Positions 18,988 through 26,963 of a DNA stretch of 64,000 nucleotides are shown piece by piece. The position numbers were made by a program, and so were the translations under genes. A model generated the notes under the pieces. It made no database searches. It saw nothing but the letters and a program-made list of their open reading frames with translations, and was not told where the DNA came from. Every line of letters starts with the position of its first letter. Position 1 is the first letter of the stretch. Origin of the DNA: Zoogloea sp. (lineage in GTDB: Bacteria; Pseudomonadota; Gammaproteobacteria; Burkholderiales; Rhodocyclaceae); the NCBI GenBank assembly GCA_016703645.1, contig JADJBR010000009.1, positions 239,935-303,934 on the forward strand. Direction: 5' to 3'.

Positions 18988-20682
18988 TCAGAGCACGGCC
19001 ACGGCGTGGGCGATGACGATCACCGCCGCACCACCGGCCAGGGTGAGGAAGGGCAGGATGCCGGCGCGGGTGCCCACACCCGCTTCGCTGCCCAGGTGCA
19101 TGTCTTCCTGCATCGCGGCGGGGAATTCCCCCTTATCGACGATGTAGTGACGGTAGAAGAACACCGGCAGGATCATCGCCGCCGCCAACAGGCCGGTGGC
19201 CAGGGTGCCGGCGCCCCAGATGTCGGCGCCCATGCCCATCAGCGCCAGATTGACGAAGGCCAGCACGGTGCCGATGGCGATCAGCCAACTGGGCGCCTTG
19301 AAGGGGCGCGGCCAGGTCGGGCGGTCGATGCGGTGGATCCAGGCGGCGTTGAGGTTGAGGAAGTTGAAGAGGATGTAGCAGACGTTGGAGATGGCCAGCA
19401 CGAAGACGTAGTCGGACATCATGAGCAGCAGCAGGTTGAAGCCCAGGTCGGTCCACATCGCCGCGGTGGGGGCGCCGTTGGCATTCACGTGGGAGAGATA
19501 CTTGGGCAGCCAGCCATCCACCGAGGCCTGGTACAGGGTGCGCGAGGAGCCCGCCATGGAGGTCATGATGGACAGCACCAGGGCCAGCACCAGCATGGCC
19601 ATCAGCACATGCTCGATCAGCGCGCTGCCGCCCAGCATGTGGGCCATGGCGTGGGCCACGCCCATGCCGCTGTAGATGTCCGGTGCCAGGATGCCGTCGT
19701 ACACCGCCGGAGTGACCACCGTGCCGGCCGCATCCACCACCGCAGGCGTAACCAGCTGGCCGAGGCCGATGGAACCCTGGAAGGCCAGCGGCACCACGGT
19801 GAACACGAAGATGCACAGCAGGCCCGAGTACAGGATGGCCTTGAACGTGTCGGTGCGCGGGTTGCGGAACTCGCGGGTGTAGCACACCGCCGTCTCGAAG
19901 CCGTAGGTGGACCAGGCCGCCATGAAGAGGCCGCCGGCGATCAGGGTCAGCCCGGCCATGTCCCAGGCGCCGTCGATCACCGCGCCGCCGGCGTCCTTGG
20001 CCAGGGGGTAGAGGGGCGTCAGGTTGGCGGAGGGCACGTCACCGGAGAGCAGCGGCCACAGGCCGATCAGCATCAGCGGCGCGAGGGCGGCAACGCCCAG
20101 CACCATCTGCATGCGCGCCGCCTGCAGGATGCCCCGGTGCTGGATGGCGAAGGCCGCCAGCAGCACCGCCGCGCCCAGCACGAAGGTGGCATTGATGCGC
20201 AGGGACAGGCCGGCCTTGATGCCGGAGAGATCCAGCAGGGTGATCTGCCAGGTGTTGATGGCCGCGTCCGGCGCAAACAGGATCGACAGGATGTAGCCCG
20301 CCGCGAGCCCCGAGCCGATGGCCAGCACCGGCGACCAGGCCAGCCAGTTGCACCACACCGACAGGGGCGCCAGCATCTTGCTGTAGCGCACCCAGGCCAC
20401 CGCCCCATACACCGACGCCCCCCCCGACTTGTGCGGAAAGAGGCCGGCGATCTCGGCATAGGAAAAGGACTGCAGGAAGCCGAAAGCGATGGAAATGATC
20501 CACACCGCCCACGATGGTTTGCCCACCGTGGCGGCGATGGAACCGATGGAAAAAAGGACCAGGGCCGGGACCCCGCTGGCTACCCAGAAGGCGCCCGCCC
20601 AGCCGATCTTGCGATGGAGCGTCGCGCTACCGCCGCCGCTCCCGATGCCGCCTGCTGCGGCATCCACTGTCGTCGTGTTCAT
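18988..20682 (-). CDS. APC-superfamily amino acid/amine permease
   Basis: 564 aa from the ATG at 20682, with GGAGAACG upstream. Twelve to fourteen hydrophobic helices are evident, with the APC signature near the first helix (GAFWVASGVPALVLFSIGSI) and a second conserved block YGAVAWVRYSKML. The N-terminal 30 residues are Gly/Ala-rich and cytoplasmic. As first gene of the operon it probably imports the substrate, either a methylated amine or a compound that yields it. The transported compound cannot be read from sequence. The divergent porin gene starts 175 bases away and may serve the same nutrient. Confidence 0.86.
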   Translation of the reverse strand: MNTTTVDAAAGGIGSGGGSATLHRKIGWAGAFWVASGVPALVLFSIGSIAATVGKPSWAVWIISIAFGFLQSFSYAEIAGLFPHKSGGASVYGAVAWVRYSKMLAPLSVWCNWLAWSPVLAIGSGLAAGYILSILFAPDAAINTWQITLLDLSGIKAGLSLRINATFVLGAAVLLAAFAIQHRGILQAARMQMVLGVAALAPLMLIGLWPLLSGDVPSANLTPLYPLAKDAGGAVIDGAWDMAGLTLIAGGLFMAAWSTYGFETAVCYTREFRNPRTDTFKAILYSGLLCIFVFTVVPLAFQGSIGLGQLVTPAVVDAAGTVVTPAVYDGILAPDIYSGMGVAHAMAHMLGGSALIEHVLMAMLVLALVLSIMTSMAGSSRTLYQASVDGWLPKYLSHVNANGAPTAAMWTDLGFNLLLLMMSDYVFVLAISNVCYILFNFLNLNAAWIHRIDRPTWPRPFKAPSWLIAIGTVLAFVNLALMGMGADIWGAGTLATGLLAAAMILPVFFYRHYIVDKGEFPAAMQEDMHLGSEAGVGTRAGILPFLTLAGGAAVIVIAHAVAVL

Positions 20683-20856
20683 CTGCGTTCTCCTCAAGGT
20701 CGAATAAAAACCACACCGCCGGAAGCGATATGGCTGCACTGTCCGCCGCGGGGCCGTGGCGAACAATTCGACTTTGGGAGTAGGTCGGAGGGGGAATTGA
20801 GGAAGGTCGCGGGTGCGCGTGAAATGGCCTCACCCCAACACCCAGAGGCACCTCCA
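20683..20856. promoter_or_regulatory. Divergent promoter region, amine operon / porin
   Basis: 174 bases between divergent genes. A perfect inverted repeat is visible: GGTCGAAT near 20697-20704 and ATTCGACT near 20766-20773, about 60 bases apart. These are candidates for a looping regulator of the amine operon. No regulator gene lies next to the operon. Confidence 0.4.
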
Positions 20857-21708
20857 ATGAAAACCGCACTTCGGACTGTGAGAACCGGCCTGCTGATCGG
20901 CCTGCCCGCCCTCGTCGCCCCCGCCTTTGCAGAAGACGCCCCGGCCGCCGCGCCCGAGCTCACCGCCAACATCGGCCTGGTTTCGGAATACGTATTCCGC
21001 GGCATCCGCCAGACCTGGGGCAACCCGGCCATCCAGGGTGGTGTCGACTACGCCCACGCCTCGGGCTTCTACGCGGGCGCCTGGATGTCCAACACCAGCG
21101 CCAACCTGTATGCCAACGCCAATGTCGAGATCGACCTCTACGGCGGCTACCGGGGTGCGGTGGGCGATTTCAGCTACGACGTGGGCCTGCTGCAGTTCAT
21201 CTTCCCGAAGGCCAACTACGACAAGATCACCCCCGCCGGCAGCTACGCCAGCAAGACCTACGACACCACCGAGCTCTACCTCTCGGGCACCTGGCAGTGG
21301 CTGAACGTCAAGTACTCCCGCGCCCTCACCGACGTGGGCTACTTCGGCTTCACCAGCAACAACGCCGGCTTCGGCGCCTTCCCCAACAAGCCGAACGCGG
21401 GTGTCACCGGCAAGGACACCACCGGCTCCTGGTACATCGAGGCCAACATCGCCTACGAATTCATCCCCACCTGGACCGCCACCCTCCACGCCGGCCGCCA
21501 GACCATCGCCAACTCCAAAGGCCTGGACTACAGCGACTACAAGGTGGGCGTGACCAAGGCCATGCCCGGCGCCTGGACCCTCGGCCTGGCCTACACCACC
21601 ACCGTCGGCGCCGACTACTGGAAAAACTACCCCAGCCTGGCCGGCAACGGCACCACCAAGGACATGAACGCCGGGACGTGGATCGCCTCGGTGAATCGGG
21701 TGTTCTGA
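20857..21708 (+). CDS. TorF-family putative outer-membrane porin
   Basis: 283 aa from the ATG at 20857. A typical Sec signal peptide (residues 1-23, ending AFA) precedes ELTANIGLVSEYVFRGIRQTW, the hallmark start of TorF-type porins. The rest is amphipathic beta strands with many Tyr/Trp residues and a terminal aromatic Phe (VNRVF) for BAM assembly. It is divergent from the amine permease operon and followed by a strong terminator. The solute is unknown; shared control with the permease is a reasonable inference. Confidence 0.88.
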   Translation: MKTALRTVRTGLLIGLPALVAPAFAEDAPAAAPELTANIGLVSEYVFRGIRQTWGNPAIQGGVDYAHASGFYAGAWMSNTSANLYANANVEIDLYGGYRGAVGDFSYDVGLLQFIFPKANYDKITPAGSYASKTYDTTELYLSGTWQWLNVKYSRALTDVGYFGFTSNNAGFGAFPNKPNAGVTGKDTTGSWYIEANIAYEFIPTWTATLHAGRQTIANSKGLDYSDYKVGVTKAMPGAWTLGLAYTTTVGADYWKNYPSLAGNGTTKDMNAGTWIASVNRVF

Positions 21709-21743
21709 TTCAAGCTTTCTCCCAGCAAGGTTGGCACCTGCGG

Positions 21744-21771
21744 CGGCCCCCGGAAACGGGGGCCGTTTTTT
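21744..21771 (+). terminator. Rho-independent terminator after the porin
   Basis: A perfect 9-bp stem, CGGCCCCCG with CGGGGGCCG, a GAAA loop and six T residues (21766-21771), 35 bases after the porin stop codon. Confidence 0.93.
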
Positions 21772-21888
21772 CGTGGCCGCGGCCCGTCCTCAAGCGCCTC
21801 GCCGCAGGAGCTTGAGGTTCTTCCAGTGGCGCCCACGGATATCCGCTGCGACTATCCCGGGACGGCAGCAGCGGACCGGAAGGCGCAT

Positions 21889-23952
21889 TTACATCTTCAG
21901 GTTGAGGGACAGATAGGCCGACCGCCCCGGCCCCGGTGAATACATGGGCTGCTCGCTGCCCGCCGGCCAGAAGAAGTTGTCGTACCAGACGTACTCATAC
22001 TTGCGGTCGGTCAGGTTCTTCAACTGCAGATCCAGGCTGGCGGCCTTCGTCAGGGCGTAGCGCACGGAAGTATCGAAGAGCACGAAGCCACCGTGTTTGC
22101 CCTTGGCGTTCAGGTCGTCGATGTAATAGCTCCCCTGGGCACGCCCCTGGAGGCTGAACCGCCACTTTTCGGTGGCCTGGTACTCGGCGCCGACGTTGGA
22201 GATGTAGCGCGGCGTCGAGAAGACCTCCTTCCCGGCGAGGGACACACCGCCGGCGGTGAAGGCGCGCTGCACGGTGGCCTCCTGCAGGGAGTGGGACAGC
22301 CACAGCTTGAGCTTGTCCGTCACCCGGCCGGTAGCCTGGAAGTCCACGCCCTTGCGGCGCGTCTGGCCGAGGCCGACGGTGGTGCCGGTGCTCGGCATGT
22401 TGGCCACTTCGTCGGTGGCGTCCTGCTGCCACACGGCCACCCGGACTTCCGTATCGGCGAGGGGCTTGAGCTTGACCCCGATCTCCTTGCCCGTGTTGAT
22501 GGACGGCCTGAACTCGGCCTGGCCGGGGGTGAGGTAGGCCGGCGCCCGGGAGCCGGTGAGGATCTGGAACGTGCGGCCCCAGTTGGCATAGACGCTGGTT
22601 GAAGGCGTCACGCCATACACCACGCTGAACTTGGGCTGGCTGATCCAGCCGTAGTCCTGCAGGGACGCCGTGGCGCCGGTGGTGTGAAGTTCGGTGCGGC
22701 CGGAGAACTTGTCGGCGCGGAAGCCGGGGATGATCTTCAGGGAGTCGATGGGTTTGATGACCGCTTGTACGTAGGCCCCCAGGTTGCGCAGGGTGTAGCT
22801 GTCATCGTTCGACGTGGAAACCGGCTTGGAGAAGTCCGTGGGGACGGCGTAGGCGTAGCGATAGCGCCGGTAGCGGTTGTCCTGGTGCTCCACGTTGAAG
22901 CCACCGTCGATCACCAGGGCGTCGCTGGCGCGCCAGGTCAGGGTGGTCATCAGGCCGGTCTGGTCCTCGTCCCACATGCGGCGCTGGCGGGGTGCGGAGC
23001 CCGCCGGATTGCTGGTGAAGGTCACCTTGCGGTCGTCGGTGCAGGTGTTGAAGTAGAGTTTGCTGCTGAGGGAGGTGCTGGGGTTGAGCTGCCAGTCGAG
23101 GTGCGCGCTGACGTGCTTCATGTCCCGATCGTCGCCATCCCGGGCGTTCTTCGCCGCCGACTGGCTGCGGCTGGCGGCCAGCTCGCTGGCGGTCAGGAAA
23201 CCCGGCTCCTCCGCCTGATGGCTGTAGGCCCGCACGATCACGCCGGCGGTGAGATCGGCACCGGTGGGCGTGTAGAACCACTTGGCGCTCGCCGAGTACT
23301 TTTCCGATTCGGAATGGTCCCGGTGGCCATCGGTGTCCTGCTTGGCAAAGAAGTAGCTCTGGGACCAGCCGCCGGAATCGCGACCCAGCGCCACCTGCAG
23401 CTCCCGGGTGTTGAAACTGCCAACGGTGAGGCGGCCGTCGGTGTAGTTGCCGCCCTGGCGGGTCACGAGATTGATGTTGCCGCCGATGTTGTGCAGGCCG
23501 TAGCGCGGGTCGTTGGTCCCCCGCACGACTTCGATGTACTCGATGTCGAGGGGGAAGATCATGTCGATGAAGCGCTGGTTGCCGCTATTGACGTTGCTGG
23601 GGATGCCGTCGATGAGCACCTTGATGCCGTTGATGTAACCCTCGCCATTGAAGGCCCGGAAGGTCGCCTTGCCCGACTCGGCCCCCATGCGGGTTTCGGT
23701 GAGCTGGATGCCGGGCATCTGCCCGATCAGCTCCCAGCTGTTCATGACGTTCTTGTCCTGTACCTTGTCGCCGCCGAGGATATCGACGGAACTGAGGATG
23801 CTGTGGGTCGGCAGGGGGCCGCTGGCCGGGGCACGGACGGCCACCTCGCCGAGCACGATGGCCGAATCGCCATCGGGTGCGGCAGCATGGCCTGGGGAAT
23901 ACAGGGACGACAGGGCGGATGACACCGCCAGTGACAGCAGTTTCGTTTTCAT
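21889..23952 (-). CDS. TonB-dependent outer-membrane receptor
   Basis: 687 aa from the ATG at 23952, preceded by AGGAG. The signal peptide covers residues 1-23 (ending GHAAA). A TonB-box-like AIVLGEVAV lies near residue 30. The plug domain spans about 40-165 (ELIGQMPGIQL, VLIDGIP, IEYIEVVRGTNDPRYG) and is followed by the 22-strand barrel, ending in the aromatic-poor NLKM. It imports a metal chelate or cofactor. The next gene encodes a DUF2946 protein with a His/Cys cluster, a family often found near metal (notably copper) receptors, so a metal substrate is favoured. Direct evidence for the ligand is lacking. Confidence 0.88.
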   Translation of the reverse strand: MKTKLLSLAVSSALSSLYSPGHAAAPDGDSAIVLGEVAVRAPASGPLPTHSILSSVDILGGDKVQDKNVMNSWELIGQMPGIQLTETRMGAESGKATFRAFNGEGYINGIKVLIDGIPSNVNSGNQRFIDMIFPLDIEYIEVVRGTNDPRYGLHNIGGNINLVTRQGGNYTDGRLTVGSFNTRELQVALGRDSGGWSQSYFFAKQDTDGHRDHSESEKYSASAKWFYTPTGADLTAGVIVRAYSHQAEEPGFLTASELAASRSQSAAKNARDGDDRDMKHVSAHLDWQLNPSTSLSSKLYFNTCTDDRKVTFTSNPAGSAPRQRRMWDEDQTGLMTTLTWRASDALVIDGGFNVEHQDNRYRRYRYAYAVPTDFSKPVSTSNDDSYTLRNLGAYVQAVIKPIDSLKIIPGFRADKFSGRTELHTTGATASLQDYGWISQPKFSVVYGVTPSTSVYANWGRTFQILTGSRAPAYLTPGQAEFRPSINTGKEIGVKLKPLADTEVRVAVWQQDATDEVANMPSTGTTVGLGQTRRKGVDFQATGRVTDKLKLWLSHSLQEATVQRAFTAGGVSLAGKEVFSTPRYISNVGAEYQATEKWRFSLQGRAQGSYYIDDLNAKGKHGGFVLFDTSVRYALTKAASLDLQLKNLTDRKYEYVWYDNFFWPAGSEQPMYSPGPGRSAYLSLNLKM

Positions 23953-24063
23953 GAGCGCAAACTTTCTCCTGGGCAAAGGCTGCCCGATGATCGACACCCT
24001 CTCCCCCCGGCATGCCGATAGGCGGCAGGGCGATGAGGAAAGGGCGGGTACTGGAAGGACGGA

Positions 24064-24489
24064 TCAGGAGAAAGACGCGGGTGGGGCGCGGGGGGCCGGT
24101 ATCAGCCAGGGGGTCCGCCCGGCGGGTGCACCCAAGGCCAGGGGGAAGATGAATGCCCCGTACCCCGCCACCGCCTTGAAACCGGGGATGTCGGCCGTTG
24201 GCAGCAGGGGCTGGGCCAGGTGCAGGCACAGGGGGCAGTGGTCGGCGTGGGTGCGCGGCGCGGTCGGGCAGGGATCGTCCGCGCCCCATGGCAACGGGGA
24301 GCCCCCAGCGGGGACACAGTCGGCCACCGGACCATCACCGCCCCCATGGAGGTGCAGGTAGGCGTGGGACACCGGCAGCAGCGTGGCCGCCAGCATGGCC
24401 AGCACGATGAGGCAGGCGAGCGGGAATCTCCGCACACCGGAGATCGACCTTCCGAGGCCCTTCAGGGGGGCGGAAAGGCGCTGCTTCAT
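24064..24489 (-). CDS. DUF2946-family protein with His/Cys cluster
   Basis: 141 aa from the ATG at 24489, one base after the stop of the upstream DUF1624 gene. An N-terminal membrane helix (about 22-42, ending SHAYLHLH) precedes a linker rich in Gly/Pro and the cluster HADHCPLCLHLAQP, the mark of DUF2946 proteins. The cluster could bind a metal. It lies between a TonB receptor (downstream) and a membrane acyltransferase-like gene (upstream), all leftward, so the three are probably co-transcribed. No function is established for the family. Confidence 0.7.
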   Translation of the reverse strand: MKQRLSAPLKGLGRSISGVRRFPLACLIVLAMLAATLLPVSHAYLHLHGGGDGPVADCVPAGGSPLPWGADDPCPTAPRTHADHCPLCLHLAQPLLPTADIPGFKAVAGYGAFIFPLALGAPAGRTPWLIPAPRAPPASFS

Positions 24490-24490
24490 C

Positions 24491-25633
24491 TCAGAAATAA
24501 CTCGCCCAGCCCGCGCCACTGCGCTGCTTCACGCCCGCAAACCAGCGGCACGGCAGGTAGAGGACCACCAGCGCAGCCCCGGCCACCACCCAGATCGGCC
24601 ACACCTCGACAAAGCCATAGCGATCGCCCTGGGTGCGCCCCAGCACCGCCATGAAAATCAGGTAGAGCAGGTGCAGCCCAAAGATGTGCAGCAGGTAGAA
24701 GAACAGCGGAACGCGGCCGAAGCAGGCCAGCACATTCCACGCCCGGCTGCGTTCGAGCAGGCTCAGGGCCAGCATGCCGACGCCCAGCGTGAGCAGCAGG
24801 AAAAGCAGCGAGGGCGGGTACTTCGTGACGTTCAGGAAGGACATCACCGTTGCGAGACCCGTCCCCCCCTCCACCCAGGCACGGTCGCCATAGACGTTGA
24901 GAAAGCGCAGCAGGAAGAACCCGGCCAGGGCCCCTGCACCCATCAGCGCCAGGTAGCGCTGGCGCTGCTCGGGCAGCACCTGCGACCGGTACAGCGAACC
25001 CGCCGCATGACCAAGGAGGATCACGCCGATCCAGGGCAGCACCGGGTAGGACGTGCGGACACGCAGACCCTCGCCCAGGGCGATCATGCTCCGGTCGTGG
25101 AGGATCGCCCAGGGCACATGGGCCGCGCTGCCCACCGCAAAATGGACGCTGTCGAGCAGGTTGTGCCCGCCGATGATCAGCAGCCCGAGGGCCACCTGCC
25201 CCCACACCGGCAGCCACAACAGGGCCGCCAGGGCCAGCATGGAGAGCCCGATGGCCCAGATCACCTGCAGGTAGAGGATCGTCGGCGGAAAGGTGAAGCT
25301 CCACGCGAAACTGACCAGCGTCAGTTCAAGGGCAATCATCAGCAGGCCGCGCTTTGCCAGGTAGGCCGCCGTGCCCTGCCGCGTCGCCCCGTCGCGGCGG
25401 CCATGAAACCAGGCCCCGAGCCCCGTCAGGAAGATAAACACCGGTGCACAGAAATGGCTCGTGAGCCGGGTGAAGAACAGTTCCGGCGACGTCTCGCCGA
25501 TCACCATCGGGTCGGCCACCTGCCGGTGCAGGTAGAAAAACTCACGGACATGATCCACCAGCATCAGGGCCATCACCAACCCGCGCAGGGTATCGATGGC
25601 GCCGATGCGATGAAACCGAGTGACACGATGCAT
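24491..25633 (-). CDS. DUF1624/heparan-alpha-glucosaminide acetyltransferase-like membrane protein
   Basis: 380 aa from the ATG at 25633; the longer ORF to 25735 has a non-membrane, low-quality leader. About ten hydrophobic helices are visible. The N-terminal block RIGAIDTLRGLVMALMLVDHVREFF is the DUF1624 signature shared with eukaryotic HGSNAT-like acetyltransferases, including the conserved Asp and His in the first helices. The family is thought to move acetyl groups across membranes. The acceptor here is unknown, and the tie to the DUF2946 and TonB genes is by position only. Confidence 0.83.
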   Translation of the reverse strand: MHRVTRFHRIGAIDTLRGLVMALMLVDHVREFFYLHRQVADPMVIGETSPELFFTRLTSHFCAPVFIFLTGLGAWFHGRRDGATRQGTAAYLAKRGLLMIALELTLVSFAWSFTFPPTILYLQVIWAIGLSMLALAALLWLPVWGQVALGLLIIGGHNLLDSVHFAVGSAAHVPWAILHDRSMIALGEGLRVRTSYPVLPWIGVILLGHAAGSLYRSQVLPEQRQRYLALMGAGALAGFFLLRFLNVYGDRAWVEGGTGLATVMSFLNVTKYPPSLLFLLLTLGVGMLALSLLERSRAWNVLACFGRVPLFFYLLHIFGLHLLYLIFMAVLGRTQGDRYGFVEVWPIWVVAGAALVVLYLPCRWFAGVKQRSGAGWASYF

Positions 25634-25770
25634 GCGAGCCCAGTCTGAAGGTGCCGGAGCCCGCAAAAGTCCAGGTGGCTTCGCGGCCCGGCAGGAAACC
25701 CGAAAACCGGGCGGGTCGCATTCTAACCCATGCAAAACGCCCGGCCACCGGCACGCCGCTCAGCAAAGTC

Positions 25771-25796
25771 TGCAGGCGGCGGAAGTCGCCCCTACA
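25771..25796. repeat. Short interspersed hairpin repeat (GGGGCGACTTC type)
   Basis: Read leftward it gives TGTAGGGGCGACTTCCGCCGC. A closely related copy lies at 46962-46992 (TGCAGGGGCGACTTCAGTCGC, leftward). Both are intergenic and have partial dyad symmetry. They resemble the REP-like families of other proteobacteria. Confidence 0.5.
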
Positions 25797-25837
25797 ATCA
25801 TGGGCATTCCTCCCCGATTCCCGCCCAGGAGCACCCA

Positions 25838-26332
25838 ATGACTCTCCCCGCCCATCAGCTCAGCATGACGGTGCTGATGACCCCCGACATGGCCAACTTC
25901 TCCGGCAATGTGCATGGGGGCGCGATCCTCAAGCTGCTGGATCAGGTGGCCTATGCCTGCGGCGCGCGCTACGCCGGCTGCTATGTGGTCACCCTCTCCG
26001 TTGACCAGGTGGTGTTTCGCCAGCCCATCCATGTGGGCGAGCTGGTGACCTTCATGGCCTCGGTGAATTACACCGGCAATTCGTCCATGGAGATCGGCGT
26101 GAAGGTCATCGCCGAAGACATCCGCACCCAGGTGGTCCGCCACGCCAATAGCTGCTTCTTCACCATGGTGGCGGTGGACGAGGACCGCAAGCCCATCACC
26201 GTACCGCCCCTGCGCCCCTTCACCCCCGAAGAGAAGCGCCGCCACCGCGCGGCACTGGCCCGCAAGGAGCTGCGCCGGGAGCTGGAGCAGCGCTACGAGG
26301 CCCTTCGCGACGCACCCGCAGGCGAAGCTTAG
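25838..26332 (+). CDS. Acyl-CoA thioesterase (hotdog fold)
   Basis: 164 aa. The start NFSGNVHGGAILKLLDQVAY carries the hotdog-helix catalytic Asp (LLDQ), and SVDQVVFRQPIHVGELVTFMASVNYTG is the central sheet of the YciA/BFIT-type acyl-CoA hydrolases. The C-terminal 40 residues are charged and helical (EEKRRHRAALARKELRRELEQR). It hydrolyses acyl-CoA; the chain-length preference is not evident. It is a single gene with a GGAGC ribosome site. Confidence 0.9.
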   Translation: MTLPAHQLSMTVLMTPDMANFSGNVHGGAILKLLDQVAYACGARYAGCYVVTLSVDQVVFRQPIHVGELVTFMASVNYTGNSSMEIGVKVIAEDIRTQVVRHANSCFFTMVAVDEDRKPITVPPLRPFTPEEKRRHRAALARKELRRELEQRYEALRDAPAGEA

Positions 26333-26442
26333 GACGCCGGGCTGACGGTCATGGGTCACCCTGGACGAATGCAGGCCGTCACTGCCGGCCCCGGCCTTCC
26401 GTGGCACCATGACGCCACCCGCATCTTCCCCCAGGTTACCCC

Positions 26443-26934
26443 ATGAACGCCTCTGCCCTGCCCCGCCGCGTCATCCTTGCGGCTTTCGCCGCCCTGTCCT
26501 CCGGGGCCATGGCCGACGCCCCGGTCCAGCCCGGCGGCTGGGAGATGAAGGCCGTCATCACGGCCCGCGAAAACCCCTCCAGCCCCCCCAAGACCCTCAC
26601 CGAGTCCACCACCCGGGTGTGCCTGACCAAGGATTTCCTGGCCAAGGACCCTTACCTCACGCCGGGCATCGACCAGGACAAGATGGAGAAGAAGGGCGCC
26701 AAGTGCAGCATCTCCGACCCCAGGCGCGCGGCCAACAGCGCCTCCTGGAAGATGAACTGCGTGATGGCCGACGGCAATTCGGTGGACATGCAGATCAGCA
26801 ACACCGTCGCCCCGCGCAAGATGAAGTCCGAAGTCCAGCAGACCGTGCGCAAGGGCGGCCAGGATCTGGAGATGAAGATCATCATCAACTCGAACCACAT
26901 CGGTGAGTGCACCAAGGACATGATGACCCTGTAG
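26443..26934 (+). CDS. DUF3617 periplasmic protein
   Basis: 163 aa with a signal peptide (about 1-24, ending AMA). The mature part starts PVQPGGWEMKAVI and has Cys residues in RVCLTKDF, AKCSI and MNCVM plus a last Cys near the C-terminus (GECTKDMM). The pattern matches DUF3617, a family of small secreted proteins with two probable disulfides and no known role. It is followed by the metallo-beta-lactamase gene on the same strand, 29 bases away. Confidence 0.82.
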   Translation: MNASALPRRVILAAFAALSSGAMADAPVQPGGWEMKAVITARENPSSPPKTLTESTTRVCLTKDFLAKDPYLTPGIDQDKMEKKGAKCSISDPRRAANSASWKMNCVMADGNSVDMQISNTVAPRKMKSEVQQTVRKGGQDLEMKIIINSNHIGECTKDMMTL

Positions 26935-26963
26935 TCCCACGCCGCCCCTCCCGGGAGACTGCC

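Noticed and set aside
19006-20850. Long forward ORF opposite the APC permease that runs into the porin frame
   Set aside because: Only the part from 20857 is real (porin signal peptide and start). The rest mirrors the permease gene.
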